A program made the translations under genes and the position numbers. The notes under the pieces were generated by a model that was not told where the DNA came from, did not search any database, and worked only from the letters and a program-made list of their open reading frames with translations. This document shows positions 14,145-29,600 of a stretch of 64,000 bases of DNA, one piece after another (the stretch's first letter is position 1; every line of letters starts with the position of its first letter). The stretch comes from Megalobrama amblycephala (taxonomy: Eukaryota > Chordata > Actinopteri > Cypriniformes > Xenocyprididae), in the NCBI RefSeq assembly GCF_018812025.1, contig NC_063049.1:7649102-7713101 (forward strand), given 5' to 3'.

Positions 14145-17100
14145 GTTCTGACCCCAAACTTTTGAATGGTAGTGTTTTTGTCGTCATTCCATATGCTGGA
14201 ACTCTTATTCTTATTTGTGCTTCTGCATGATCAAACTTAACTGTTCAGTTCTCGATCAGTTCTTGAAAAGAAGAGGGTTTTTACTGAAGGTAAGGATCTC
14301 TCTAGAACCTATAGGAAACTGTTGAAATAAATGAGTATGTTTTAAAAATCCTAATCTGTCTGATTTTTCACTAACGTTTTAAACTAGGATTCCATTTGTT
14401 AACATAATACAGTTAACATGAACTAACAAGGACAACACTGCACTTCGAAAGCATGTCTTAATCTCAGTTCATGTTCATTTCAACATTTATTAATAGTTTA
14501 TTCAAATCAAAAGTTGTATCTATTAATGACCTGAGCTAACATGAACTAACAATGAATAGTTGAATTTTTATTAAAGGGATAGTTCACCCAAAAATGAAAA
14601 TTTGATGTTTATCTGCTTACCCCCAGTGCATCCAAGATGTAGCTGACTTTGTTTCTTCAGTAGAACACAAATGATGATTTTTAACTCCAACCGTTGCCGT
14701 CTGTCAGCCGTATAATGCGTGTCAGTGGGAACTCCATCTATAGGAGTCAAAAAAACATGCACAGACAAATCCAAATTCAACCCTGCGGCTCGTGACGACA
14801 CATTGATGACCTAAGACACTAAACGAGCGAGAAACTGAACAGTATTTATATAATTTTTTACCTCTAAAACACCACTATGTCCAACTGCCTTGAGCATCCA
14901 GTGTGTGAGGTGTGAATGCACTCTGACGCCGGAAGTGATCTCTCACACTCATTGACATACGCGCGAGACATCACTTCCGGCATCAGAGCGCGTTTTCAGA
15001 TGCTCAAGGCAGTTGGACATAGTGGTGTATTAGAGGTAAAAATGTATATAAATACTGTTCAGTTTCTTGCACAAACCGATCGTTTCGTGTCTTAGGACAT
15101 CAATGTGTTGTCACAAGCCGCAGGGTTTAATTTGGATTTGTCTGTGCATGTTTTTTTTTTACTTTTATAGATGAAATTCCCATTGACATGCATTATACGA
15201 CTGACAAACGGCAATGTCACAAATCATCATTTGTGTTCTACTGAAGAAACAAAGTCAACTACATCTTGGATGCCCTGAGGGTAAGCAAATAACCATCAAA
15301 TTTTCATTTTTGGGTGAACTATCCCTTTAACTAACATTAACAAAGATTAACTAACACTGTAAATGAAAAGCTCATTGTTAGTTAATTTTAGTTAATGCAA
15401 TGTTAACTAATGTTAACTATTAGGATCTTACTGTAAAGTGTTAGCGATATTTCTATGCTGATGTGCAGAATTCAGTAAGAGACTGTGCTCTCTATGTATA
15501 TGAAGAGGGATGTGCTGTTTTATCATAGATGAAAGTCATCCAGGACTGAGTTATTGTTCCTGAAGGAGAAAGCTTTTGTGTTGTGGGTAATGCCCCCCCC
15601 CCTGCTCCCCGCGGCCCCTCAGGACCCATTACTGAAGATTACACACATCCTGCATCCCCATGATGACTTTACACACATATTTAATCTTCTTACTTACTTA
15701 TCGCTTCTGCTGAATCTGATGCATTTTAATCTTGCCTTGACTAAATGATTGATGCTCATCTTAGATTTTAAAGTCTTGATCTTTATTTAATTAATTGTAT
15801 TTGTCATATATATTTTTTTTTTTCACAGGAATGCCCGACAAAGAGAATCTGAGCAACAGTTCTTCCGGATCATCATCCAAACACTTAAATAAGGTTTGTT
15901 TTAGCCCAAAATACAAGCTTCTATCTTTGAAATCACTCATCATCTGTACAGTCAGGTCACATGTTCACTCTCCTGTCCGGAGTCATGACTATCTGATGAC
16001 AGTCTCCGTGTCATTTCCTCCTTCTTATGTAAATCTCATTTGTTTAAAAGACCTCAGAAAAACAGGCGAATCTCAACATAACACAGACTGTTACGTAACA
16101 GTCGGGATCATTAATATGTACGACCCCAATATTTGCATATGCCAGCTCATGTTCAAGGCATTACACAAGGGCAGCCAGTATTAACGTCTGGATCTGTGCA
16201 CAGCTGAATCAACAGACTAGGTAAGCAAGCAAGGACAACAGCGAAAAATGGCAGATGGAGCGATAATAACTGACGTGATCCATGATAACATGATATTTTT
16301 AGTGATATTTGTAAACTGTCTTTCTAAATGTTTCGTTAGCATGTTGCTAATGTACTGTTAAATGTGGTTAAAGTTACCATAGTTTCTTACTGTGTTCACA
16401 GAGACGAGAGCCGTCGTTATTTTCATTTTTAAACACTTGCAGTCTGTATAATTCATAAACACAACTTCATTCTTTGTAAATCTCTCCAACAGTGTGTAAT
16501 GTTAGCTTTAGCCACGAAGCATAGCCTCAAACTCATTCAGAATCAAATGTAAACATCCAAATAAATGCTATACTCACATGATCCGACACATACATGCAGT
16601 GTGCATGACAAACATCTTGTAAAGATCCATTTGAGGGTTATATTAGCTGTGTGAACTTTGTAAATGCACTGTATTATAGTCGAGAGCTTGGGGGGGGGCG
16701 GGGAGAGCGCGATTTAAAGGGGCCGCAGCCTGAATCTGCGCATATTTAATGATGCCCCAAAATAGGCAGTTAAAAAAATTTATTTAAAAAAATCTATGGG
16801 GTATTTTGAGCTGAAACTTCACAGAAACATTCAGGGGACACCTTAGACTTATATTACATCTTGTAAAAACTGGTTCTAGGGCACCTTTAATGTAATTTTT
16901 GGCCTCATTTTGAGGTGGTTTGTGAAAAATCTAGTGCTGCTGTGAAATCTGATACAAACTCTCACACCAGGAAGAAAACTTCAACTTCTCTGTTGTAAAT
17001 AAGCAATGTCCAAAAAACATACACAGAGAATGGATTTCTCCTAATGTGAAGTTCCTTAAAGCCCGTGTTTGGCTCACCTGATGAGCAGAGAGATTGAGTC

Positions 17101-20100
17101 TTATTTTTATTTCTCCTGTTTGCGTCAGTTCTGATAAAACTACATCCTTCCTTCCCACCATCTCCTCGACAGAACAAGAATACATTTGTTTGAAATTTAA
17201 AAATGAACTAGGCAGCTCTGGCATCCTCTCTCCCATTTCTGAGCATGTGCCCATTTGGAGATCCTGTTCCTCTGACCTCTCGGGTCATTTCCCGTCCACT
17301 GCTCATCCACTGCTCAAGTGCTTTGTTTTTCCTTTTTTTATTGTTCTATAAGGATGCATCTAAATAGCAGGTAATCAATATTGTCCACAACAGAGTGTCT
17401 GTGATTTGCATAATGGTGTTGTTTTATTCACTTAAGTCTGTTTGTGGCTTTGGTAACAGAAGGCAGAATCCGTCTTACAGAGTCGTTATGTAATGTAGGA
17501 AGACACTTCCTCCGAGTGGACAAATCATGCTGTAAGAAGACTGACACACTTAAATTGATTTGAACTTGATGATTTCACTGTTAATACTGCTCAGAGTCTG
17601 TTCTGTGTGAGTTAAGCTCTGCATTAGTGTAGTTTGGCTGAATTGCAGACAGAATGTGTTTGTTTGGAACAAAAACAAATTTGAGATATTTTTGCTTCTA
17701 AGTTTTAGTTTCAGTTAAAGTTTTGAGATTATTTTCATAGTATATTAAATATTTTTTTCTCAAAAGATCAAGGACTTTTTTTCTCAACACTATTTTCAGT
17801 GCATTTCATTCCATTGTCTTAAATTCCCTTTTAATATACATTTATTATGGTCCTTTTAAGGCAAGACAGCACAGGTGAATTGGGTAAAAATGTAACTGAT
17901 ATCACCATACTTCCCCAGTTGTTTAATTACTATACACTAAGACGATACATTTTGTATTACAAGATTTCAGAAATGTTATGTTTAAAAATGGAAATGAGGC
18001 TTTATCTAATTAAAAATGCACTTATTTGCATACATTACCAGAACAGAAACGTGAACACTGGATAAAGCCAGGTTCAAAATTAGTTCACTTCAGAATTAAA
18101 ATTTCCTTATAATTTACTCACCCCCATGTCATCCAAGATGTTTATGTCTTTCTTTCTTCAGTCAAAAAGAAACTATGGTTTTTGAGGAAAAGATTCCAGG
18201 ACTTTTTCTCCATAGAGTGGACTTATAAGGGTCTTGTCTAGCGAAACGATCATTTTCTAAAAAAACAAAACAAAAATGATACCTCAAATGCTCGTTGTGA
18301 GCATTTGTGGTTACAAAGTATATAATTTTTATTTCTTTTAGAAAATGAGTGATCATTTCACTAAATAAGACTCTTATTCCTCGTCTGGGATCATGTAGAG
18401 CTCTTTGAAGCTGCACTGAAACATTTGGACCTTCAACCCGTTGAACCCCAGTGAAGTCCACTATATGGAGAAAAATCCTGGAATGTTTTCCTCAAAAACT
18501 TTAATTTCTTAATTTTAATTCTGAAGTGAACTAATCCTTTAAGGGTATTTTGGATATGCTGTCAACATCCTGAAAAAAAACAAACAAACACATTTTTAGA
18601 AATGAATCTAAATCAGGTGAAAGATATATGAAAACCCTCTGTATAAACCTTCAGAATATAGATAGGAATAAAACTGTAAAGTTTGGTGTATGTTCCCACA
18701 AAGTTACCATAGCATTGTCTAAGATGTCTTGGTATGCTAAAGCATTAAAGGTGCCATCGAATGTTTTTTTACAAGATGTAATATAAGTCTAAGGTGTCCC
18801 CTAATGTGTCTGTGACGTTTCAGCTCAAAATACCCCATAGATTTTTTTTAATTCATTTTTTTAACTGCCTATTTTGAGGCATAATTAGAAATGCGCCGAT
18901 TCAGGCTGCGCTCTCCGCCCCCTCCCGAGCTCTCGAATCTATCACTGCATAAACAAAGTTCACACAGCTAATATAACCCTCAAAATGGATCTTTACAAAG
19001 CGTTCGTCATGCAGCATGTCTAATCGCGTAAGTATGGTATTTATTTGGATGTTTATATTTGATTCTGAATGAGTTTGATGGTGCTCCGTGGCTAAAGCTA
19101 ACATTACACACTGTTGGAGAGATTTATAAAGAATGAAGTTGTGTTTATGAATTATACAGACTGCAAGTGTTTAATAGTAAAAATAGCGATGGCTCTTGTC
19201 TCCGTGAATACAGTAAGAAACAATGGTAACTTTAACCACATTTAACAGTACATTAGCAACATGCTAACGAAACATTTAGAAAGACAATTTACAAATATCA
19301 CTAAAAATATCATGTAATCATGGATCATGTCAGTTATTATCGCTCCATCTGCCATTTTTCGCTGTTGTTCTTGCTTGCTTACCTAGTCTGATGATTCAGC
19401 TGTGCACAGATCCAGACGTTAATACTGGCTGCCCTTGTGTAATGCCTTGAACATGAGCTGGCATATGCAAATATTGGGGTCGTACATATTAATGATCCCG
19501 ACTGTTACGTAACAGTCGGTGTTATGTTGAGATTCGCCTGTTCTTCTGAGGTCTTTTAAACAAATGAGATTTATATAAGGAGGAAACAATGGAGTATGAG
19601 ACTCACTGTATGTAATTTCCATGTACTGAACTCTTGTTATTCAACTATGCCGAGGTAAATTCAATTTTCAATTCGATGGCACCTTTAAAGGGTTAGTTCA
19701 CCCAAAAATGAAAATTCTGTCATTAATTACTCATCCTCATGTCATTCCACACCCATAAGACTTTTGTTAATCTTCAGAACAGAAATTAAGATATTTTTTG
19801 AAGTCCAAGAGCTCTCTGATCTAATTGAGACATCAACACAATTACCACCCAGAAAGGAGGTTGTTAATATAGTCCATGTGACTACAGTGGCTTAACCTTA
19901 ATTTTATGAAGCGACAAGAATACTTTTTGTGCACAAAAAAACAAACAAACAAACAAACAAAACAAAAATAACAACTTTATTCGACAATTTCTTCTCTTCC
20001 GTGTCAGTCTCCGAATCTTTTCACATTGTAAACACAGTGCAGTGCTTCCGGGTTCTATGTCAGAATGCATCAATGTATCTCTGTCAGAACCAGGGCTGTC

Positions 20101-22385
20101 AAGCGAGTACAATTTTTTCAAATTTTGTACATGATGTGGCGATTAATTAATCTAATTAATCGTATATTAAATGTACATCAAATTTGGCTGAGAAATTACC
20201 CCCAAAAGATCATTTAAAGTCATTATTGTGTAAAGCACCAAATAGACATTACAAGAAAAGTAGCTTCAGAAAGAAATATTTTATTTGATTCATCGCATTT
20301 GCACTTGTGCAATTTGGACAAAAACAGCACTGATATTGCACTAATACGCATGTAAAATAGCTTCACTATATCATATGATGTAAATATGAGACAAAAACTC
20401 AAACTGTGGAATTTCGTATCTTGAATTTTAGGGTCATTCTAACTACATTCTGTAGGCTACATCAGTTGTTGCCCTTCATCATATTCATCATCAATCAACT
20501 GTATGAAATGTCAGATGACCTATGTAGGTCTGGGGCGGGGCAAGTGCTTTAAATGCGTTAATAATTTGAATGCATTATTTTTTTACCATAATTAATTAAT
20601 CTAAATAATGCATAAAATCTTCAGCCCTAGTCAGAACACATCAAAAATATCTTCCAAAGATGAACAAAGGTCTTACGGGTGTGGAACAAAATGAGTTGTG
20701 AGTAATTAATGACAGAATTTTCATTTTTGGGTGAACTAACCCTATAAGATTTCCTTGACTGGAAGTAAGGGGCTTGGCCCAACCCCTGGAAAACAGACCC
20801 ATACCATTATTCCCCCTCCAACAAGCATTACAGTTGGCACAATGCAGTCAGGCAGGTACTGGTCTCCTGGCATCTGCCAAACCCAGACTTCCAAACAGAG
20901 AATCGTGATTCATCACTACATAGAGTACATTTCCACTGCCCCAGAGTCCAGACTCCATCCAACACTTGGCATTGTACTTGGTTATGTGAGGCTTGCATGC
21001 AGCTGCTTGGACATAGAAACCCATTCCACGAAGCTCCCGCCGCACAGTTTTTGTGCTGATATTAACGGCAGTGGAAGTTTGTAACTCTTCAGCTATGAAA
21101 TCAGCAGAGGGTTGGCGACTTTTACCCACTGCGCTCGTGACTTTACGTGGTCTTCCACTTCGTGGCTGAGTTGCTGCTGTTCCTAAAGTCTTCCACTTTC
21201 CAATAATTCCACTTACAGTTGACCATTGACTCTAGCATGGATGAAATTTCATGAACTGACTAAATGCAAAGGTGGCATCCTATCATTGTACCACGCTTGA
21301 ATTCACTGAGCACTTCAGAACAACCACTTTCCCCCCACAAATGTTAGATCATACAGACTGCATGGCTAAGTGATTGATTTTATATACCTGTGGAAATGGG
21401 TCTGATTGAAACACCTCAATTAAAGAACTAAGAGGAATGTCCCAAAACTTTTGTTCATATAGTGTATCTCAAAATAGACCAGTACTTGAAAAAACAATCA
21501 GTTTTCCTGTAGTGTCTTGCCTCAAATGTAATGTGATAATTCTACTGGCAAAACTGCACCCAATACTTACAGTATACATCACAGAAACACATTGATTGAT
21601 AGAAGCACTGTGAACTGTGTCTAGTAATAAACACTGTGTGGAGTTTGATCATGGGTCATGTGTTGCTGTAGAAGTACAGCCTGGGTGAGGATGGTAATGA
21701 ATATTTGAAAAGGTTTGGTTAAAAATGCAGCACACTGGCCCTGGCACAGAGTTGTTCCTCCAGTGCGGCAGGAGGGAAAGCAGTGCCACAGACACACCTT
21801 CTGTTCAATGCGCTGATAAAGACTGCAATATGACACGGGTCTTGCTTGACATAATGACATGAATTTTTATGTGATATGAGAAGAGAATATCTGGACATCA
21901 GCAGAATTCTGCACAAGCTGCTTGTGATGACATTTGTTCTCATATTAAAGCACATGCTAATGGATTTATTAGGACAAATTGGCACATTCCGAGAATAGAG
22001 CACAAAGTAATCAATATGTGTTTGTGACCATAATTTACTTACCACATTAGTGACGCGTAAATATAGTTTTAAAGTTGATTCATATGGATTTCATCTTTCT
22101 ATAGCAATTAATAAACATGAAAGAAACATGATAATTAAACATATAATAAGTTCAAATAAGTGAGTAAGACAGTAAGTACATAAACGTGTCAGACTACAGG
22201 CAACGGGAAATATAGAAAATGGTAAATATTGGTATTATTTGTGAAAATGACATAAAAAATAAAGTTTCTTCTCATTATTATTATTATTATTATTATTATT
22301 TATATATTATCTTATTATTGCTATTATTATATTAAATCCAGTGACACTAGTTTTATGAGTCATAATGTTGTACATTTTTTATTTT

Positions 22386-22428
<43 letters not shown>

Positions 22429-25400
22429 TCTGAATATAGTCTGAATATTTCACAGATAGCAGTCATTTATTTTTGAAGAGTTTTACAGTATACTCTGTCA
22501 GCTAGAACCAATATAAAACTGTCTGCCAATATTTCACTATGTATTTGTTTTGTATAAAGGTTAACAAAACACTGAAGAATAAACTTAATGGTTCCACATT
22601 ATCATCCTTTTGTTTTCCAGAAATCATTCATTCAAAGTCCCACCAAACATCACCCCAAATCCATTACTCAGGTATTACAACCATCCTGTTTGTCAGTCCA
22701 TCTCCAGTCAGTCACAGTGTTGAATTGTGTAACATTATGTTATGTATAGAGAGGTTTATGTCTGTCTGTCTCTCTCTCTGTTTCTCTGTATTAATGTTTG
22801 TCTCTCAGGTGCCATCAGAAAAGATCCTACGGGCAGGTAAAGTGTTACGAAACACCATCTTGTTCCGAGCACCACAAATGATCAGAGACAGGAAGTACCA
22901 CCTAAAAACCTACAGGTAAATAAAAGTATTATTTACATATATTTTTCAATTTATACTTCATTATCACATTTTATTTAAAGTGCACTTTAAATAAATAATA
23001 AGTATATAATAATGTTTTTTTTACTTTAAAATACATCATCATTGTTAATCAATAAATCATTGTTTTAATAATCTTATTTTTATGTGTTGACTAGCATATT
23101 AAAGTACATTTAAAGTACTTGACCATAATTTTAACTGTTATTCAATATTACATTTAAAGTAAACACATTTTAAATGTACTAAATTGCAATTACATCATTA
23201 TATGAAATTTCGAATAAATACATGACATACACGCTGTGTAGGCTGTAGTAAGCGCAAAATCACAAAGGATAACAAAAAGAGTCTTTAATAATAATTTTCA
23301 CTACTATGAATGTGACAGTTCCCTTCTGTCCCGGACTCCATATCCCATGATCCTCCTTGTTTCCACACCTACACCCACTTCCTCGTCATCTCCCCATCAT
23401 CACTGATTACCTGCACCTGGACTTGATCATCAGCACTCCCTAAATAAGGACTCACTTTCCTGCACTCCCTGTCCGTTCTTGTTGTTATCATCTTTGTATG
23501 TGGTGTTAGATTGTCATTTTGCTCCTTTGTTTAATAAACCCGTCTCTTGTGGAAATTCCTATTCTGCCTCATCTCTGCTGATCTACACCAGTTGTAACAG
23601 AAGAACGGACCCAACAAAGAGAACTTCTACAAAGATGGGTATTTCTCCAGTCCTGATCTCTCCTGTACTCCCAAAGGGATATGCTACAGCGGTGGACCGT
23701 CTGTGGACCCTCAGGCAGGACGGTCGCCCACTGGAGAGGTACGTGGAGGAATTCTCTGAGCTTTCTTGCATGGTGAACTGGCCAGATGCTCCACTTAACG
23801 CTTGTTTTCTGAGGGGCCTGGACGAGGACACTATTCATTATATTGAACCTGCCTGTTCCTTCTCCCTATTCGAGTCTATTAATCTGATTCTTTTTTTAAA
23901 TGGTTCCAAGTTTGAAATTGAAGAGGTTCAAAAAAAGATGTCCAGTCCCCTCAGAGAAACACGCGGCCTGGTCAGTTCGCCTACTGCCAGTTTCCTCCAC
24001 ATATCCCTCCAGTGGGTCTGCCCATTTTGTCCTGTCTGTCTCTAAGCCCAAACCGTTTAAGAAGATGGCCGCCGTAAAGCCTAAGCAGCTGCCAAGGAAA
24101 AAGGCCGCTGCAAAACCCAAGCTGCCAAAGAAGATGGCCACCGCGAAGCCCAAGCGGCCAAAGAAAATGGCTGCCGATGCAAGGGCCCGCCATGAAATGG
24201 TTGCCGCCGAACCACCCAGACCTCCAGTGTATGGCGGAAGCGGCCATTAACCCTCACCAGAGGAGAACGAATGGTTGATAGACTTTTGGACGGAACCTGT
24301 TGCTTCATTTCTCTTCGAGTCCACTCCAGTTCTCCACGAGCACGCTCCAATTCTCCACGAGCCAGCTCCAGTTCTCCACGAACCCACTCCAAGTTTCCCA
24401 GAGTCCGCGCCACGTGGGTGGGACACGTGGGTTGGGCTCCTGACCCGCCATGGCCGCCCGAGGTCCTAGATCCGCCCTGGAGACCTCCATACCTGCCTGC
24501 ACCTCCCTCACCCACGTGTAGGTCTCCAGGGCGCCCACCCCCCATCTATCTCCATCTATGGCGCGAGGTTGCGCCTACCGGGAGGGGGAGGTACTGTCAC
24601 AGTTCCCTTCTGTCCTGGACTCCATATCCCATGATCCTCCTTGTTTCCACACCTGCACCCACTTTCTCATCTTGATCATCAGCACTCCCTATATAAGGAC
24701 TCACTTCGCTGCACTCCCTGTCAGTTCTTGTTGTTATCTTTGTATATCGTGTTAGATTGTCATTTTGCTCCTTCGTTTAATAAACCCGTCTCTTGTGGAA
24801 ATTCCTATTCTGCCTCATCTCTGCTGATCTACACCAGTTGTAACAATGGACACATAGGAGAATCACAGGGAAGAAGCTCAGGAAATAACCATGCTAAAAC
24901 ATAAACAATACCAGACAATGAAACAAAGGAAACTGAGGGCTTAAGTACAAGGGAGAGTAATCAACTGAACAGAAACAGGTGCGTGGAACTAATTAACAAC
25001 CAAGGAAACTAACTAGGGAACACAGGCAAACCAGAACAGGGAAAACGGAACCAAAACACAATGAAACTAAACCAAAACAGAACATGTTACACATACAAAT
25101 TTCAATAGAAATGACATTATTATACATTATTATTATTTTAATGTTATGTTTAGTTTTTACCTAAAAACCTACCCCGTTCAGATGGTAATACACAAATATG
25201 GACATGTCCATATTCAGGCATTTCATAAAATGGGCTTTAAAGGGATAGTTCACCCAAAAATGAAAATTTGATGTTTATCTGCTTACCCCCAGGGCATCCA
25301 AGATGTAGGTGACTTTTTTTCTTCAGTCGAACGCATATTATGATTTTTAACTGCAACCGCTGCCGTCTGTCAGTCAAATAATAGGAGTGATTGGGAACTT

Positions 25401-26648
25401 GAACAATAAGAGTCGAAAAAACTTCCATAGACAAATCCTAATTAAACCCTGCGGCTCGTGACGACACATTGATGTCCTAAGACACGAAACGATCGGTTTG
25501 TGCAAGAAACCGAACCGTATTTATATCATTTTTTACCTCTAATACACCACTACGTCCAACTCCGTTCAGCTTCCGGTTAGTGAGGTCTGATCACGCTCTG
25601 ACAACGGAAGTGATGTCTCACGCTCATTGAAGTATATGGGCGAGACATCACTTCCATCAGCAGAGCGGGTTTTTTGACCTCACTAACAGGATGCTGAACG
25701 AAGTTGGACATAGTGGTGTATTAGAGGTAAAAAATGATATAAATACTGTTCGGTTTCTCACACAAACCGATCGTTTCGTGTCTTAGGACATCAATGTGTC
25801 GTCACGAGCCGCAGGGTTTAATTTGGATTTGTCTAAGCAAGTTTTATTTACTGTTACAGTAGAAGTTCCCATCCACTGCTATTATTTGACTGACAGACGG
25901 CAGCGGTTGCAGTTAAAAATCATCATTTGCGTTCGACTGAAGAAACAAATTCACCTACATCTTGGATGTACTGGGGGTAAGCAGATAAACATCAAATTTT
26001 CATTTTTGGGTGAACTATCCCTTTAAAAGCTTGCTCCTTTACAGCAGATTTAGTTCACAAACAACTGACAGTTGTGACCTAAATATGACTTTCATTTGTA
26101 TAAATCCTAAGATTCGACAATAGTAACTTTTCACACCATCAGTTGTATGCGCACTCAAGCTCAGAATCTCCTACTCTTGGCTCATTTTGAATCAGACTTG
26201 TGAATTCAGTGAATTGCTAACTGGAGACTCGCTCTGATCATTTCTGATCACATCGGATCATTTAAATCAGTGAGTTGTTGACTCGAGAATGAATCTTTCA
26301 GTGTGATTTGTTAACTGAAAATAATCAGCTCGTTCACAAATTGGACACCGCTATTGCATATTGGAGCAGGTGACAATTTCTTCAGTTCAAAATAACAAGG
26401 AACGACATGTTTTATGAAATGTAATGGAGTAAAAACTATAATTTTATAAACTATGGCACACTTTTTATCACCATGAATTATTTTGAGAAATGTAGATCTA
26501 TTTTGTATATATGTACATATTTAAATTATTACAAATTGAGGTGAAGTTTAAAAAACTACCATAAATAACCCTAAAACTGCACAACTGTACAGTAAAAACA
26601 TTAATTTTATATTATATTATTTTATATTATATAGTTATATTACATTTG

Positions 26649-26679
<31 letters not shown>

Positions 26680-29600
26680 TCTCCGGGAGCACACTTCAAG
26701 TCCCAACCAGGTTAATTAACCCACACATGAGCGATAGATCATTTGTATTTTTTATTTCATTTTTACATTTTACATTTTGTTCATTTTTGTTTACTTTGTT
26801 TGTTTGTTTTTTGCCTAAAAGTAAAAATGTCCCAAAATACATGCAGACTTGTGTTTGTTGTAGGCGGTGCTGTATGGGCACAGAGCTTGTTGATTGGCTG
26901 ATGCAGCACACTTCCTGTGTGCACTCTCGTGTTCAGGCTGTGGGGATGTGGCAGGTGCTGCTGGAGGAGGGAGTCTTAAACCATGGTGGGTGTGTCATAC
27001 TCATTGACTTTGAAAAGTTTAGAGTCAAATTTTTTTTTTTTTTTAAGAAATTAATACTTATATACAGTAAGAGCATATAAACTGATCAAAAATCACATTG
27101 TTACAAAAAAGGCTCATTTTTCTGTTTTTCATCAAATAAATTGGTGAACATAAGAGACTTCTTTCAAAAACATTATAAAATATTACAGACCCCAAACTTT
27201 TGAGCAGTAGTGTATGTGTAATCACCCATTACATGCAGGTCAGTGACTGCTTAACTAAATTACAGCACAAATTATGACCACAAAACAGTTTGAGGGAGCT
27301 CCTAATTAAGATCTATTATCCAGATGATAATTTCACTTTAAGAGTGTTACTGTTTATATGTTGTTTGTGGTTCCTGTTCTGTGTTTTGCTGCAGTGGACC
27401 AGGAGCTGAGTTTCCAAGATAAATATCTGTTTTATCGTTTCCTGGACGATGAGACAGAGGACGCACCCCTCCCCAATGAGGAAGAGCAGAAGGAGAGTGA
27501 TGAAGAACTGCAGGACACCCTCCTGCTCCTCTCCCAGATCGGACCTGACGCCCATCTGCGAATGATCTTGCGGAAACAGTACGTTCTTCCTCAGAAACAT
27601 CAGTGCCTGCTAATATCATCAGTCATTACGTCTCCCAGAGGACTCTGGGTTATAAAGAGAAGTGCCTCAAAGTGATCTGATCTATATCTGCTACTGTTTG
27701 GCTGCTTTCCTATGAACTTTCCCACAATTCTGATAGTCTGAAACTCTCCAAAGACAGATTAGATGTTTATATGCATGCTGTAACTGAAGCAGAGACCTTT
27801 TAAAGGTCCTTGAAGATGTAAAATCTGCACCAGGACAACACTTTTTAAAATGTCAGAGTAAGTTCCAGAGTCATCACTGCCCAATGACATTATTGTCCTT
27901 TCTGCTCTGCACTGCAGGCCTGACCAGAGGACAGTAGATGACCTGGAGATCATTTACGAGGAGCTGCTGCATATTAAAGCCTTATCACATCTCTCCACCA
28001 CTGTAAGTCCACATAACAGTCCCCTAAATTATCATTCTGTGTTCGTACGGAACATTCTGGAATCTCGCGTTTAGTCTCCGCTATTTTGGCCGAAATAACA
28101 TTACAGTGACAAAAGACTCATTATATTCAACAATTCTACCTAAAGCACAGTCGACGGAGGTGTCGTGTTTTGTTGATGCTTGTAGGCTGCTTTACGGTCG
28201 CAGTGTTGCCATGCCCACTTAATATAAGCGTTTTTTGGTCTTGTTTAAGGTTGGCTCTTAAAGCTATCAAGTTTATGGAGTTATTAAGTGAGCAGGTGCA
28301 GGTCACGATATTTTGGTATTATTTTCAGCATAAAGCATTTTGATTTATTTAGTTTTTGTTTATGGGCTTGTTCTTGTTTGCTGTTTTTCTAGCAGGATCT
28401 GGCAACACGAATGAGTCAAGGCTTGTACTCCTTTCCCTGTGATTTGCTTGCACTGCACATACAAAAGAGAGACATACACTATATTGCCAAAACATATTGG
28501 GACACCCCTCCAAAGCATTGAATTCAGGTGTTCCAATCACTTCCATGGCCACAGGTGTATAAAATCAAGCACGTAGGCTTGCAGACTGCTTCTACAAACA
28601 TTTGTGAAAGAATGAGTCACTCTCAAGAGCTCAGTGAATTCACCAGTGCAAGTCCATTCGTGAAATTTCCTCACTACTAAATATTCCACGATCAACTGTT
28701 AGTGGTATCATAACAAAGTGGAAGCAATTGGGAACACCAAGTGGTAACACCAAGTGGTAGGCCACGTAAAATCGCAGAGCGGGGTCAGCGCATGCTGAGG
28801 TGCACAGTGCGCAGAAGTCGCCAACTTTCTGCAGAGTCAATAGCTAGAGACCTCCAAACTTCATGTGGCCTTCAGATTAGCTCAAGAACAGTGCGTAGAG
28901 AGCTTCATGGAATGGGTTTCCATGGCCGAGCAGCTGCATCCAAGCCTCACATCACCAAGTGCAATGCATAGCGTCGGATGCAGTGGTGTAAAGCACACCG
29001 CCACTGGACTCTAGAGCAGTGGAGACGCGTTCTCTGGAGTGACGAATCACGCTTCTCTGTCTGGCAATCTGATGGATGAGTCTGGGGTTTGGCAGTTGCC
29101 AGGAGAACGGTACTTGACTGACTCCATTGTGTCAAGTGTAAAGTTTGGTGGAGGGGGATTATGGTGTGGGGTTGTTTTTCAGGGGTTGGGCTTGACCCCT
29201 TAGTTCCAGTGAAAGGAACTCTTAATGCTTCAGCATACCAAGACATTTTGGACAATTTCATGCTCCCAACTTTGTGGGAACAGTTTGGGGATGGCCCCTT
29301 CCTGTTCTAGCATGACTGCACACCAGTGCACAAAGCAAGGTCCATAAAGACATGGATGAGCGAGTTTGGTGTGGAGGAACTTGACTGACCTGCACAGAGT
29401 CCTGACCTCAACCCGATAGAACACCTTTGGGATGAATTAGAGCGGAGACTGTGAGCCAGGCCTTCTCGCCAACATCACTGCCTGACCTCACAAATGCGCT
29501 TCTAGAAGAATGGTCAAAAATTCCCATAAACACACTCCTAAACCTTGTGGAAAGTCTTCCCAGAAGAGCTGAAGCTGTTATATCTGCAAAGGGTGGGCAA

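Larger units (their letters stand above)
21467..22620. other. Intron with microsatellites
   Basis: A (TTA)n tract lies at about 22273-22302 and a (TA)n tract at about 22391-22425. Otherwise nothing is recognised. Confidence 0.6.

Noticed and set aside
14571..15330. ORFs such as [13 protein letters not shown]... in palindromic elements
   Set aside because: The same peptide appears in several copies of a non-coding palindrome and in both orientations; no transposase or host similarity.
26646..27080. 144-codon plus-strand ORF over rapgef4 exon 5
   Set aside because: Only 26864-26985 is supported by splice sites and homology; the flanks are AT-rich intron read through.
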